Assembly: GCA_964553715.1 (NCBI GenBank)
Contig: CAZKKY010000011.1
Coordinates: 1 to 38,262 of the forward strand
DNA: 38,262 nucleotides
From: JAGOJE01 sp964553715
GTDB taxonomy: Bacteria; Pseudomonadota; Alphaproteobacteria; Rickettsiales; Rickettsiaceae
Reading direction: 5' to 3'
Below are positions 17,461 to 25,996 of this stretch, one piece after another. Both the position numbers and the translations under genes were made by a program. Each line of letters opens with the position of its first letter. Position 1 is the stretch's first letter. The notes below the pieces were generated by a model. That model made no database searches and was not told the DNA's origin. It saw only the letters and a list, made by a program, of their open reading frames with translations.

Positions 17461-18123
17461 ATGCAAAACACAGTAAAATTAAATCGATCTTTTTCTCGTC
17501 GTATTGGTAAAAGTTTATCTACTTTGCAAAAAAATATTTTAGAAGAAGATTTACCAAGTTATTCTTTATCTAATTTTTTGAATAATCCTACTAAAAAAGA
17601 AGATGTATCCTATATTGCAGAGATTGGTATTGGAATGGGTGATCATTTTATAGCTAGGGCTAGTGCTAACGAAGGGCAATTCTTTATAGGTTTTGATCCA
17701 TATCTAAATGGAATAGCAAATAGTTTAAAATTAGCTAAGGATTATGGTGTAACTAATATATCATTATGGCCTGATGATGTAGATCTGATATGGGATAAAT
17801 TGCCAGATGATTTTTTAAGTGAGCTTTACATATTATTTCCAGATCCATGGCCTAAATTGCGTCATCACAAACGTCGTATAATAAATCCAGAAAGGGTAAA
17901 TAGATTCGCTACAAAAATAAAAGATGGCGGAATAATTTGCTTTGCATCTGATATAATAGATTATTTCAATTATGCTAGAGAAATCATATTATTGTCTGGT
18001 AATTTTCATGAAGTATATTCTGGAGACGCTCCTCCTCCTTTCTATATCAAAACTAGATATCATTTAAAATCTGAAGAAGAAGGAAGGCTTCCATATTTTT
18101 TGTGTGCAAGCAAAAAACTATAG
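17461..18123 (+). CDS. trmB: tRNA (guanine-N7)-methyltransferase TrmB
   Basis: TrmB of 220 residues, which methylates G46 in the tRNA variable loop using S-adenosylmethionine. The N-terminal RSFSRRIGKSLSTLQ matches the family's R-x-x-x-R-x-G-R start. The SAM-binding loop is AEIGIGMGDHF, followed by FIGFDPYLNGI. The signature FPDPWPKLRHHKRRI holds the catalytic Asp and tRNA-binding residues, and the C-terminus has a T-R-Y-x-x-K element (IKTRYHLKSEEEGR). It stands alone after a 250-base gap from bdhA in which I see no gene or RNA. Confidence 0.95.
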   Translation: MQNTVKLNRSFSRRIGKSLSTLQKNILEEDLPSYSLSNFLNNPTKKEDVSYIAEIGIGMGDHFIARASANEGQFFIGFDPYLNGIANSLKLAKDYGVTNISLWPDDVDLIWDKLPDDFLSELYILFPDPWPKLRHHKRRIINPERVNRFATKIKDGGIICFASDIIDYFNYAREIILLSGNFHEVYSGDAPPPFYIKTRYHLKSEEEGRLPYFLCASKKL

Positions 18124-18238
18124 CATTCCCGTAACAGAGATTTATAATCGGTTGTTGTGCTTCATTAAAAGCTTAGATATTTTTGCGAAGTGTTTTAGCA
18201 TATTGCAGATGATTCTAAGTTAACTTCTAGGCTCTCTG

Positions 18239-20323
18239 ATGCAAAAAAAAACGTTAAGTACAAAAGACCGCACTTCTGATAATACACGTTCTTATGATTT
18301 TATTCCAATAGCATGTCATTATGATAAACATACTGCCATTACTAAGAACGGAGAATTATTTCAGACGATAAAAATTCATGGTACTTATTCTCAGGTAGTC
18401 AGAGACAATATAGTTAATCTTCGTAGCATCATTAGAGATGCTATTAGAAAAAATGTTAAGAGCGATCATTTCGCATTTTGGATTCATACAATAAGTAGGA
18501 AAAAGAATTTAGACGACTCATCACCTTATCCTAATATTTTTTCTGCAAACTTGCACAATATATGGAGAGATAAGAATTACTGGCATGATAAATTTGTAAA
18601 TACACTATATATATCTATTGTTTATCATAAACCAGATATTAAGATATCATCGCTTGATGCATTTATGAATAGTTTGTCGTTCAATATTTTAGAGCAATTT
18701 CATATTAAAGCTTTCGAAAATATGGCCAGTGTTTTAAATAATACTGTAGAATCTATTGTAAACGATTTAAAAGATTTTGGAGTACATAGGCTTGGTATCA
18801 TTGAATATGGCGAAAATGATATGCATTCAGAAATAGTATTCTTCTTAAGAAGCATAGTAAATTTGAATGCATCGCCTATGCCTATTCCAATTAAAGATTA
18901 TTCTTTTAGTTTATCTACTCATAATTATGTTATAGGCAATAATCAAATGCAAGTTAGGGACCCTCACGGTTTAACCTTTGCATCTATACTATCCCTAAAA
19001 GAATATCATGAAATTTCAGAAGAATATATGGAAGAGCTTACTCGCCTTCCTGTAGAATTTATAGCTACAGAAGTATTTTATTTCTCTACAAAAGCAGAAT
19101 CAATAAAAGATCTAGTTTATACAGATTATATACTTGGTGTATCAGATAGCAAGGATATGTTAGATTATACAGGGATTAAAGATATGATGACTGCAAGCGA
19201 AAATCCCACAGAATTTTGTAAGCATCAAATTAATATTATGTTAATGAATAGCGATACTCATGCCTTAGAATCTAGTGTTTTAGTCTTTTCAAAAAATCTA
19301 TCTTCTAAAGGCATAATGCATGTAATAGAAGATATCAATTTAGAGCAAACATTTTGGTCGCAAATGCCAGGAAATTTTTCGTTTCTTAGACGCATAGAGC
19401 CTGTTTTATCTAATAAAATTGCTAGTTTTGCATCTCTGCATAATTTTCCTAGCGGAGATGCAAAAGGTTTTTGGGGAAATGCTATTACTATTTTAAGGAC
19501 AGAAAAGGGATCTCCATATTTCATGAATTTTCATGATACAAGAAATATAGGCCATGGTTGTATATTTTCTTTTCCAGAAAGTGGTAAAACAGTTTTGATG
19601 AATTTTTTAATATCCGAGGTCCTGAAATTATTGCCTACAATGGTTTATATCACTACAAATAATAAATCTAGAATTTTTCTTGATGCAATAGAATGTCCAT
19701 ATAAAGATTTTGATATAAATTCTATATCAAAAGGTAGTAATATTGCTTTTGATTTTTCAGATCTTGATACTCAAAAATTCTATGATTCTATATCAGAGAT
19801 AGTAGAATACTTATCAAAAATGGATAATACACTACCTAAAATATTAGTAATAGATGATATTTCAAATATGCTAGCTATAGAAGATTTTGTAATAAAATTT
19901 CCTAAATTACTTCATTCTTTATCAGATAATAATGGGATAATGTTGTTTTCCATTAATATAGATCAATATAGTAAACTAGAGAATGTGGAAGAGATTAATA
20001 CTCTCCTTGATACGGAGCTCGGATATTCAATGATTATTCCAGGGTCTAATAAAAACAAGATAGACTTAGGCGTATGCCTTAACTTAACTAAAATAGAAGA
20101 ATCTAAGCTTGCTTCAATTAATATTATATCAAGGCTATTTTTAATGAAGCAAAATAATAAAACAAGGGCTTTAGAGATCAGTCTTGGTGGTATTCCTGGA
20201 ATACTTAAGATGTTATCTGCATCAGACAAAGATATAGCCATATATGAAAAAATAAGATCAGAATCTGGTAAAAATTGGATTGTAGATTTATATAATATTT
20301 TTAGTGGATCTAGGAGCTATTAA
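18239..20323 (+). CDS. virB4b: VirB4-family type IV secretion ATPase paralogue with degraded Walker motifs
   Basis: VirB4/TraC-like protein of 694 residues, somewhat shorter than the roughly 800 of functional VirB4. The N-terminus YDFIPIACHYDKHTAITKNGEL matches rickettsial VirB4 closely, and the C-terminal half is the ATPase fold. The phosphate loop near residue 444 reads SFPESGKT, so the first glycine of GxxxxGKT is lost although GKT remains. The Walker B region near 537 reads ILVIDDIS, with Asp where Glu is usual. Rickettsiales carry a second VirB4 (RvhB4b) with unusual nucleotide-binding motifs, and this looks like that paralogue. It is probably a structural partner of an active VirB4 at the inner membrane. 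No strong ribosome-binding site precedes the ATG. It is coupled to the large secreted protein downstream. Confidence 0.83.
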   Translation: MQKKTLSTKDRTSDNTRSYDFIPIACHYDKHTAITKNGELFQTIKIHGTYSQVVRDNIVNLRSIIRDAIRKNVKSDHFAFWIHTISRKKNLDDSSPYPNIFSANLHNIWRDKNYWHDKFVNTLYISIVYHKPDIKISSLDAFMNSLSFNILEQFHIKAFENMASVLNNTVESIVNDLKDFGVHRLGIIEYGENDMHSEIVFFLRSIVNLNASPMPIPIKDYSFSLSTHNYVIGNNQMQVRDPHGLTFASILSLKEYHEISEEYMEELTRLPVEFIATEVFYFSTKAESIKDLVYTDYILGVSDSKDMLDYTGIKDMMTASENPTEFCKHQINIMLMNSDTHALESSVLVFSKNLSSKGIMHVIEDINLEQTFWSQMPGNFSFLRRIEPVLSNKIASFASLHNFPSGDAKGFWGNAITILRTEKGSPYFMNFHDTRNIGHGCIFSFPESGKTVLMNFLISEVLKLLPTMVYITTNNKSRIFLDAIECPYKDFDINSISKGSNIAFDFSDLDTQKFYDSISEIVEYLSKMDNTLPKILVIDDISNMLAIEDFVIKFPKLLHSLSDNNGIMLFSINIDQYSKLENVEEINTLLDTELGYSMIIPGSNKNKIDLGVCLNLTKIEESKLASINIISRLFLMKQNNKTRALEISLGGIPGILKMLSASDKDIAIYEKIRSESGKNWIVDLYNIFSGSRSY

Positions 20324-20327
20324 CTTG
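20312..20327 (+). promoter_or_regulatory. Shine-Dalgarno and TTG start for the large Cys-rich protein
   Basis: AGGAG at 20312-20316 lies inside the last codons of virB4b, eight bases before a TTG at 20325 in the frame of the next gene. The in-frame GTG at 20304 has no such site. The TTG start puts a short n-region directly before the hydrophobic core of the signal peptide, so it is the better start. Confidence 0.65.
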
Positions 20328-23300
20328 TTAAGATTACTATTGTTTCTTATATTATTAATACCAGAAATATCTTTGGCTAAATTTTCTTGGAATGATATGG
20401 GGGCTTGTTTGCGTAACGCCTGTTCATGTAATTGTAACCCTAGTCAGATAACGGAATACTGGCCTAGTGTGAATACCTATAATAGTGCTGGAGAGCTTGT
20501 AAGTCAGAGAACTTCTCATAAATATAAAAATAACTGTAACTGTCCTCCATACCGCAAAACTAACGGTAGAGCTGGTTGTATAAAAAAGTTTAACGTTCCA
20601 TCTGCTGGTGGTTATCGTGTCAATATGTGCGCAGAATCACCCGGTCCATCTTTAATAGATTATTTTAATCCACATATAAGAATTAGGGGGCAGTTTTGTA
20701 ATGCTGCTTCTTGCTGGACAAAGCAGGCTGTTCTTAAATATGATGGGGAATGTTTAAACTGGCCTGGTCCTTATGGTCTTCCTTTACAAAGGGTATGTGC
20801 TCGTATAGCATTACCTGGTGAATCTAAATCTAATGGAGTAGATGATGATGGTTATACACCAGGAAAACATCTTGATTTTGAAGGGTATAAACAAGATGAT
20901 GAGCCAGTATATGACCTTAATGGTAATGTTGTAATATATAATCCACCTAAATTATGTGCTTACGTAGATCCTAGTTTTTTTCAGCCACAAGCCATTAGCG
21001 ATATCACAGATATTAATCCCACTAGACAGCCGTTTCACACAGGTTCTGGGTTAAGTCCAATAGCTCAAATGCTTATAGCTATTGTAGATTCTGGAATGCC
21101 ATTGACTGATGTCTTATCTACAGTTCTTACAAAAATGAAGCTTCCACATAGTGCTATCAACATTATAATGACTATAGCAAAAATGCCAGGTAATACATTG
21201 GTTGCGTTCTTAAAAGCAGTTGGTCAGCTTAATAGGGTAGTTTCTAGCCATCTTGGTTGTATTGACATAGCTCTTGGTCCTTTCCCTCCTCCTTTTTGTA
21301 ACCCTTTGGTTATAACTACTGGTGCTCCGGTAATAGAGAAAATTTGTCCAACTGTTACATCAGATACAGGTTTATGTCCTGCGGGAGTATCAAGCTGCGT
21401 TTTACCTTCTACTAGTACTTCCCCTTGTGTACATAGCATAACAACACCAAATAACGCCATTAGTAACGGAATTCGTATAGGATTTGATGAGATAACTCCA
21501 GTATGTACATCAGGAGTATATACTACTGATAGGTGCGTTAGTCTTTCTGTAACTAGCGCTCAAACAGCTCATGATCTTTACTCAGATATGTTGCCGCCAA
21601 ATATAATTGTTAATAGTCCACCACTAACACCAAGCCCTGGACAAACTGGCTTTAGAATTGTTTATGGGACAAGGATTGCAGGAGTAATAGAGCTAAGTGA
21701 TTCATATAATCAAGATATTCCAGATTGTGTGTCTACAGGTTTTTTGAACTCTAACCAATGCCAAGTAATATATGGCATTAATTCAGGTAAGTTTGTTGAT
21801 TTGTCTGTAACTTTTCCTTCAATAGAAACAACTTATAATACAAATACTTTAGCTGTTAGGACTCCTTTGATTATAGATCCAAGTGGTATGGAGCGTAGAT
21901 TTACAGCCGCTATTGTAAGAACTCCTAATCCTTCAGATGATACTGCGACAAGTCTTGGTATTGTTAGTCTTGCAGTGCCAGGCGACCAAACAAGCGCTAC
22001 ATCGCCTATCCAAACTGTAGATCAGATATGTGTATATGATGTTACTAATACGAATAAGACTCCAACAGCTGTAGGATGCGTTCAAAGAGCACCCGCTCCA
22101 GAGCCTTATGTTTACGGTTGTAGAGGTTCAAATTTTGTTAATGTTGGTAATGGAGTAACTATGACGTGTCCATTTAATGATAATAATAACCCAGCTATGA
22201 TTGCTTCTTTAACAGTAGAAGGTAGTACTACAGCTGGAGCAGTATATGTTCCTTCTAATAATGGAAATTATGCTCCAACTAGTATTAATTTAGCTGGGAA
22301 TGATTATACAGCATTTGTAACAGATAGTTATTATAATACTGCTCCATTTACTACTCAAGGACCATCTACTTCTCCTAGCTCAGGATATCTTTATGGAACA
22401 TATTTAGGAAATTTAGTACCTTATACTGTTAACAATGATGATGTTCGTACTAATAATAATGCTCAATATTTATATGGTCTTGAATATCAAAACAGTGTTT
22501 ATAGTACTGGTGTTGGTAATAATTACATCACTCCTCCTTATCAGCTATATACTTGTCTTTCTAGTGATTCTTTTGTTCCATGTCCTGAAAATATAAAAAA
22601 TTGTGTTCTTACAAATTTATATCGTAATGATATTGTAGATTGTAATAATTTTAACGATTTAGTTTCGCAAACCTATAGTCCTTCACGTATGTGTACATCA
22701 TCTGATACTTTATGTAGGTCTTCTGCTGAGGTGTCTTGCTCCAGTACTGCAAGTGCTGCAGGAATATGTCCTACATTAAAGGTATCTTCCTCCTGTTCTT
22801 CTAATGATTGTACATATGTAGCATCTCTTCCTGCTTTATCTACAGCGCCATCAGGAGTAGGTGGGGTTAGTATATATTCTTGCCCTGCTAATAGTGCAAC
22901 AGGAGAGCCTCTGACATATTGTTATTATAATTCAACAATGAATAATATATGCCAAATTACAACTGATTTAGCAAATAGAATATATCCAGAGCAAAGCTTA
23001 GGTGCTACACTAACAAGTTCTGATTATTATAATTACGTAGCTCCAAGTAATAATTCCAGTACTATTATTAACACAAACCCTGATACAATAGCATGTGCTA
23101 AATATTTAGGCAGTCTTTCTACTATGCCATATAGTACTAATATCATGCCATGTAACAGTAGTAATATTAATTGCTCAATAATAGAATATTTTTATTCTCC
23201 TTCTCCTTCCCAAACTCTTACAATAAAAAGCTGTACTAATAATGTAACAAATAACAGTGAGCAATGCTATGTTCAAAGCTCATCTGGAATTTGTCAGGTA

Positions 23301-25445
23301 AGTAATTTACTCACTATTAGATATAGCAGCGACCCCACTTTGCCTAACCCTACAATCTCTACTAATGCTACTGAATCTTCTAAGGTAGCAAACAAGTTAT
23401 TGACTGCGAATTCATACACAGATTGTACTTCGTTTTTAGGTGCTATGAATAGCTTATATGCAAATATTGCTCAATGTAATAATGCACAGACTCAAAGTGT
23501 CTGTCCTGTGGTAGATACAGTAAGCTCTACAAATCCTGCCAATACTGTTAGCGTACAAAAATGTAGTAGTTCTAATACAACAAGCTGTTATGTAAATCCT
23601 ATGGGTGTACCTGTAGATGTAAGAAGTTTTTCGTCATCGTATCCTGCTTATACAAATGTTTGTAGTAATAATATGATGGATATGAATTGCTCGGTTGTTA
23701 TGGATTTAACATCAACAGCTGGAGTTATTTTACAAGATTGTACTAAAGTTACAACTTCTTATTGTTATACTAGCACTGCAAGTGCATGTACTTTAGGGTG
23801 TACTGGTGCTACACAAGGACCATCTTCTATGAGCTGCAGTAGTTATATTGCCTTAATGAGTCAGCCTTCTGATAGTTCAAAGAATTATGGTAATATTCCG
23901 CAATGCTCAAATGATGCAGTATGTCCTGACCCTGCGACTCTCGTAGTAACATACGGAAGTGGCGCTACTTGTTCTGGTAATAGCTCTCCATCTTGTACTA
24001 ATGTAGAGACTGTATCAAACGGTGGATCAAATCTTTTTACTATACAAAACTGCAGATCTTCTGGTTATAGTGTTACTGTTAATTCTAATGTAACTGCTAT
24101 AAATTCTCCTAGCACTTATTATTGTTATAGTCCTGCAAATAGTAGCTGTAATGTTATGTTGAGTTCTTCCGTTACAAGATCCTCTTCTGCTGCAATACCT
24201 ATTACAAATTCTACTCCTAATATTTGTCCAGTATTATCAAGTAGCATAAGTGTTACTCCTTCTAATACATCTCCTTGTAGTGCTTCAAACTTTAACCCTA
24301 GTCTGTGCGCGATTCGTACAAAAACAGCGATAGAAATGAATTTATGTAGTACGTTAATGCCTTATCCTAAATGCCCTGCTACTACTTCAGCTAATATAAG
24401 CTGGTCTGAAACGGATGTAGGGCAAATTTCTTTAGGAACATGTATTAATAATACTGTATCATCGGATCCTAATGGCGCTGCTCCTAGTAGATATTGTCTT
24501 GCAGATACTGCTCAAGATAATGCCACTACAAAATGGGGATCTGTTACAGGATCTTGCCTATTATCATGCGGAGCGACTACAATAAATGGTTCATTTTTTA
24601 CTACAACTAAACCTGGCAGGACAGCCACTGGAAGCTGTATAGCAGGATATCTTCCTGTTTCAAGTACTCAGCTTCCTACAGCAGTATGTTCAGGTACTTC
24701 TTCTGAATTTGTGTCTCTGCAAAACCCTTGTCAAATTTCTTATTGTATTGGTACAGTAAATGGAACAAATTTCCCGCAGACATCACCAGGCAATACTGCT
24801 ACTAGTACTGGTTGCGCTTCAGGTTATGTACAAAATTCAAACGGAGTTGCAACAGCAGTTTGTAATGCAAATCCAAATGCGTCTTCTGGTTTTGGAACTG
24901 TCACAAATCCTTGTATTTCTGGAATTTGCACTGGTGGTACTAGAGCAGGCGCTACGTTCCCAGATACACAAGTAGGTAATATAAGTATGGGAACCTGTCT
25001 TCCTGGTTATTATTCAGTTTCAAGGCCTAGTACACGTTGTAATTTAGTAAATAATGTACCTACATCTACTGAGTCCAATCCTTGTGTTCTTTTAACATGC
25101 GATGCTTCTCCAAACGCCCCAGGAAATGCTAATACAAATGCTAATGGTCGTGCTATATGGTATTTAACAAATTCTAGTGGTCAAATTTCTAAAACAGAAT
25201 TTCCTGCAGATGGAAAATGGGTTGTTGGTGCTTGTAGAAGTAATTATAAGCCATTTTGTGTAACAAATAACGTTGGTATTGGTCCAAGACGTCGATGTAC
25301 TATAGTTAATGGTGTTGCTACGTGGAGTGATGTTACAGAATCTGGAAACGACACAGGTTGTAGAGGAAATAGTGCAAACTCATGTGCTACCGAGATAAAT
25401 TTCCGTAACGCTAATAGTATACCATTGGTCCAGCCTATACAGTAA
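20325..25445 (+). CDS. Large secreted Cys-rich protein coupled to virB4b, with Sushi-like repeats
   Basis: Unrecognised protein of 1,706 residues from the TTG at 20325 (1,713 from the GTG at 20304, which the residue numbers below use). A signal peptide runs to about ISLA/KFSW. The N-terminal 230 residues hold paired cysteines (ACSCNCN, NCNCPP), CLNWPGPYGLPLQRVCARIALPG and PPKLCAYVDPSFFQP, and look like a folded conserved domain. Residues about 255-330 are amphipathic or weakly hydrophobic helices. The rest is Ser/Thr/Asn-rich with regular cysteines, about 90 in total, arranged in modules at 931-1274 and in four Sushi-like repeats at 1422-1686. There is no clear transmembrane anchor at the C-terminus. 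So many cysteines imply export and disulfide bonding. The start overlaps the virB4b end, suggesting a type IV secretion-linked surface or secreted protein. This function is inference. Confidence 0.8.
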   Translation: MLRLLLFLILLIPEISLAKFSWNDMGACLRNACSCNCNPSQITEYWPSVNTYNSAGELVSQRTSHKYKNNCNCPPYRKTNGRAGCIKKFNVPSAGGYRVNMCAESPGPSLIDYFNPHIRIRGQFCNAASCWTKQAVLKYDGECLNWPGPYGLPLQRVCARIALPGESKSNGVDDDGYTPGKHLDFEGYKQDDEPVYDLNGNVVIYNPPKLCAYVDPSFFQPQAISDITDINPTRQPFHTGSGLSPIAQMLIAIVDSGMPLTDVLSTVLTKMKLPHSAINIIMTIAKMPGNTLVAFLKAVGQLNRVVSSHLGCIDIALGPFPPPFCNPLVITTGAPVIEKICPTVTSDTGLCPAGVSSCVLPSTSTSPCVHSITTPNNAISNGIRIGFDEITPVCTSGVYTTDRCVSLSVTSAQTAHDLYSDMLPPNIIVNSPPLTPSPGQTGFRIVYGTRIAGVIELSDSYNQDIPDCVSTGFLNSNQCQVIYGINSGKFVDLSVTFPSIETTYNTNTLAVRTPLIIDPSGMERRFTAAIVRTPNPSDDTATSLGIVSLAVPGDQTSATSPIQTVDQICVYDVTNTNKTPTAVGCVQRAPAPEPYVYGCRGSNFVNVGNGVTMTCPFNDNNNPAMIASLTVEGSTTAGAVYVPSNNGNYAPTSINLAGNDYTAFVTDSYYNTAPFTTQGPSTSPSSGYLYGTYLGNLVPYTVNNDDVRTNNNAQYLYGLEYQNSVYSTGVGNNYITPPYQLYTCLSSDSFVPCPENIKNCVLTNLYRNDIVDCNNFNDLVSQTYSPSRMCTSSDTLCRSSAEVSCSSTASAAGICPTLKVSSSCSSNDCTYVASLPALSTAPSGVGGVSIYSCPANSATGEPLTYCYYNSTMNNICQITTDLANRIYPEQSLGATLTSSDYYNYVAPSNNSSTIINTNPDTIACAKYLGSLSTMPYSTNIMPCNSSNINCSIIEYFYSPSPSQTLTIKSCTNNVTNNSEQCYVQSSSGICQVSNLLTIRYSSDPTLPNPTISTNATESSKVANKLLTANSYTDCTSFLGAMNSLYANIAQCNNAQTQSVCPVVDTVSSTNPANTVSVQKCSSSNTTSCYVNPMGVPVDVRSFSSSYPAYTNVCSNNMMDMNCSVVMDLTSTAGVILQDCTKVTTSYCYTSTASACTLGCTGATQGPSSMSCSSYIALMSQPSDSSKNYGNIPQCSNDAVCPDPATLVVTYGSGATCSGNSSPSCTNVETVSNGGSNLFTIQNCRSSGYSVTVNSNVTAINSPSTYYCYSPANSSCNVMLSSSVTRSSSAAIPITNSTPNICPVLSSSISVTPSNTSPCSASNFNPSLCAIRTKTAIEMNLCSTLMPYPKCPATTSANISWSETDVGQISLGTCINNTVSSDPNGAAPSRYCLADTAQDNATTKWGSVTGSCLLSCGATTINGSFFTTTKPGRTATGSCIAGYLPVSSTQLPTAVCSGTSSEFVSLQNPCQISYCIGTVNGTNFPQTSPGNTATSTGCASGYVQNSNGVATAVCNANPNASSGFGTVTNPCISGICTGGTRAGATFPDTQVGNISMGTCLPGYYSVSRPSTRCNLVNNVPTSTESNPCVLLTCDASPNAPGNANTNANGRAIWYLTNSSGQISKTEFPADGKWVVGACRSNYKPFCVTNNVGIGPRRRCTIVNGVATWSDVTESGNDTGCRGNSANSCATEINFRNANSIPLVQPIQ
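23094..24125 (+). repeat. Diverged tandem Cys-rich modules inside the large secreted protein
   Basis: Four modules can be aligned by eye at residues 931-997, 1041-1095, 1120-1154 (shortened) and 1178-1274. Their shared pattern is C-x-x-[YF]-[LI], a spacer ending I-x-x-C, a second Cys with P or S after it, a beta-like stretch ending [TVS]-[IVL]-[KQ]-x-C, then a final C-Y. Spacing varies, so these are old protein-level repeats, not DNA repeats. Weaker copies may extend back to about residue 750. Confidence 0.55.
24567..25361 (+). repeat. Four tandem Sushi/CCP-like four-Cys repeats in the large secreted protein
   Basis: Repeats at residues 1422-1476, 1481-1537, 1542-1594 and 1599-1686. Each has Cys, about 22 residues with an F-P-x-T or similar turn, G-x-C-x-x-G-Y, 10-13 residues, Cys, a variable stretch, and N-P-C, then 4 residues to the next repeat. 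The fourth is expanded, has CRSNY in place of C-x-x-GY, an extra Cys and a W before its last Cys. The C-x-x-G-Y and four-Cys spacing resemble Sushi (complement control protein) modules. The match is by pattern only. Confidence 0.6.
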
Positions 25446-25538
25446 GTTGAATGATTATCTATTTTAAGAATATTTTATGATTATATTATTCTACTGTTTT
25501 TAGAAATTACTTTTAAGATAGTTTTTCAAAAGAGATGC

Positions 25539-25566
25539 TTGACATGTTAGCTTATTTCTTAATAAT
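25539..25566 (+). promoter_or_regulatory. Sigma70 promoter of the RNase P RNA gene
   Basis: A consensus TTGACA (25539-25544) is followed at 16 bases by AATAAT (25561-25566). The predicted start is seven to eight bases later, at the first base of the RNase P RNA outer stem (25574). This is the best-matching promoter in the window. Confidence 0.75.
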
Positions 25567-25573
25567 AAAAACA

Positions 25574-25959
25574 TATACGGATGACTGCATGGCTGCGTTT
25601 TTTATGTAAGAAATACGAGGAAAGTCCGGACTCCATAGAAGTAAGGTGCCGGATAACGTCCGGCGGGGGCAACCCTAGGGAAAGTGCTGCAGAAAATATA
25701 CCGCCAATTTATATTGGTAAGGGTGAAAAGGTGTGGTAAGAGCGCACCGGTAGATTGGTAACAAAATACGCATAGTAAACCCCACCTGGAGCAAGACCAA
25801 ATAGGCACAGCTAGTAGCTTTTAGCTCGTAAGTACTTCTACTTATATTGCTAGTGCGGGTAGGTCGCTTTGAGCATATTTGGTAACATATATGCCAGATA
25901 AATAGTCATGCACGAGGCATTGCCTTTGGACAGAATCCGGCTTATAGGTCGTCCGTATA
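25574..25959 (+). ncRNA. rnpB: RNase P RNA (type A)
   Basis: The catalytic RNA that trims tRNA 5' leaders, about 386 bases. The conserved GAGGAAAGTCCGGACTCC lies near 25616. The P4 partner GGACAGAATCCGGCTTAT is near 25928, and GGTGTGGTAAGAGCGCACCGG lies in the specificity domain. The ends pair: TATACGGATGAC (25574-25585) with GTCGTCCGTATA (25948-25959), with one G-U pair, forming P1. A T-rich stretch follows. It has its own strong promoter. Confidence 0.97.
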
Positions 25960-25996
25960 ACTTTTCTTAAGTAATAGGTAATTGATAGTATAATTT

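Noticed and set aside
25602..25808. Minus-strand open frame of 68 codons inside rnpB
   Set aside because: It lies wholly within the RNase P RNA gene, whose conserved sequence explains the open frame.
25989..25994. TATAAT two bases before the ATG of the IalB-family gene
   Set aside because: Transcription would start after the ATG, yet the signal peptide requires that ATG. Not called as a promoter.
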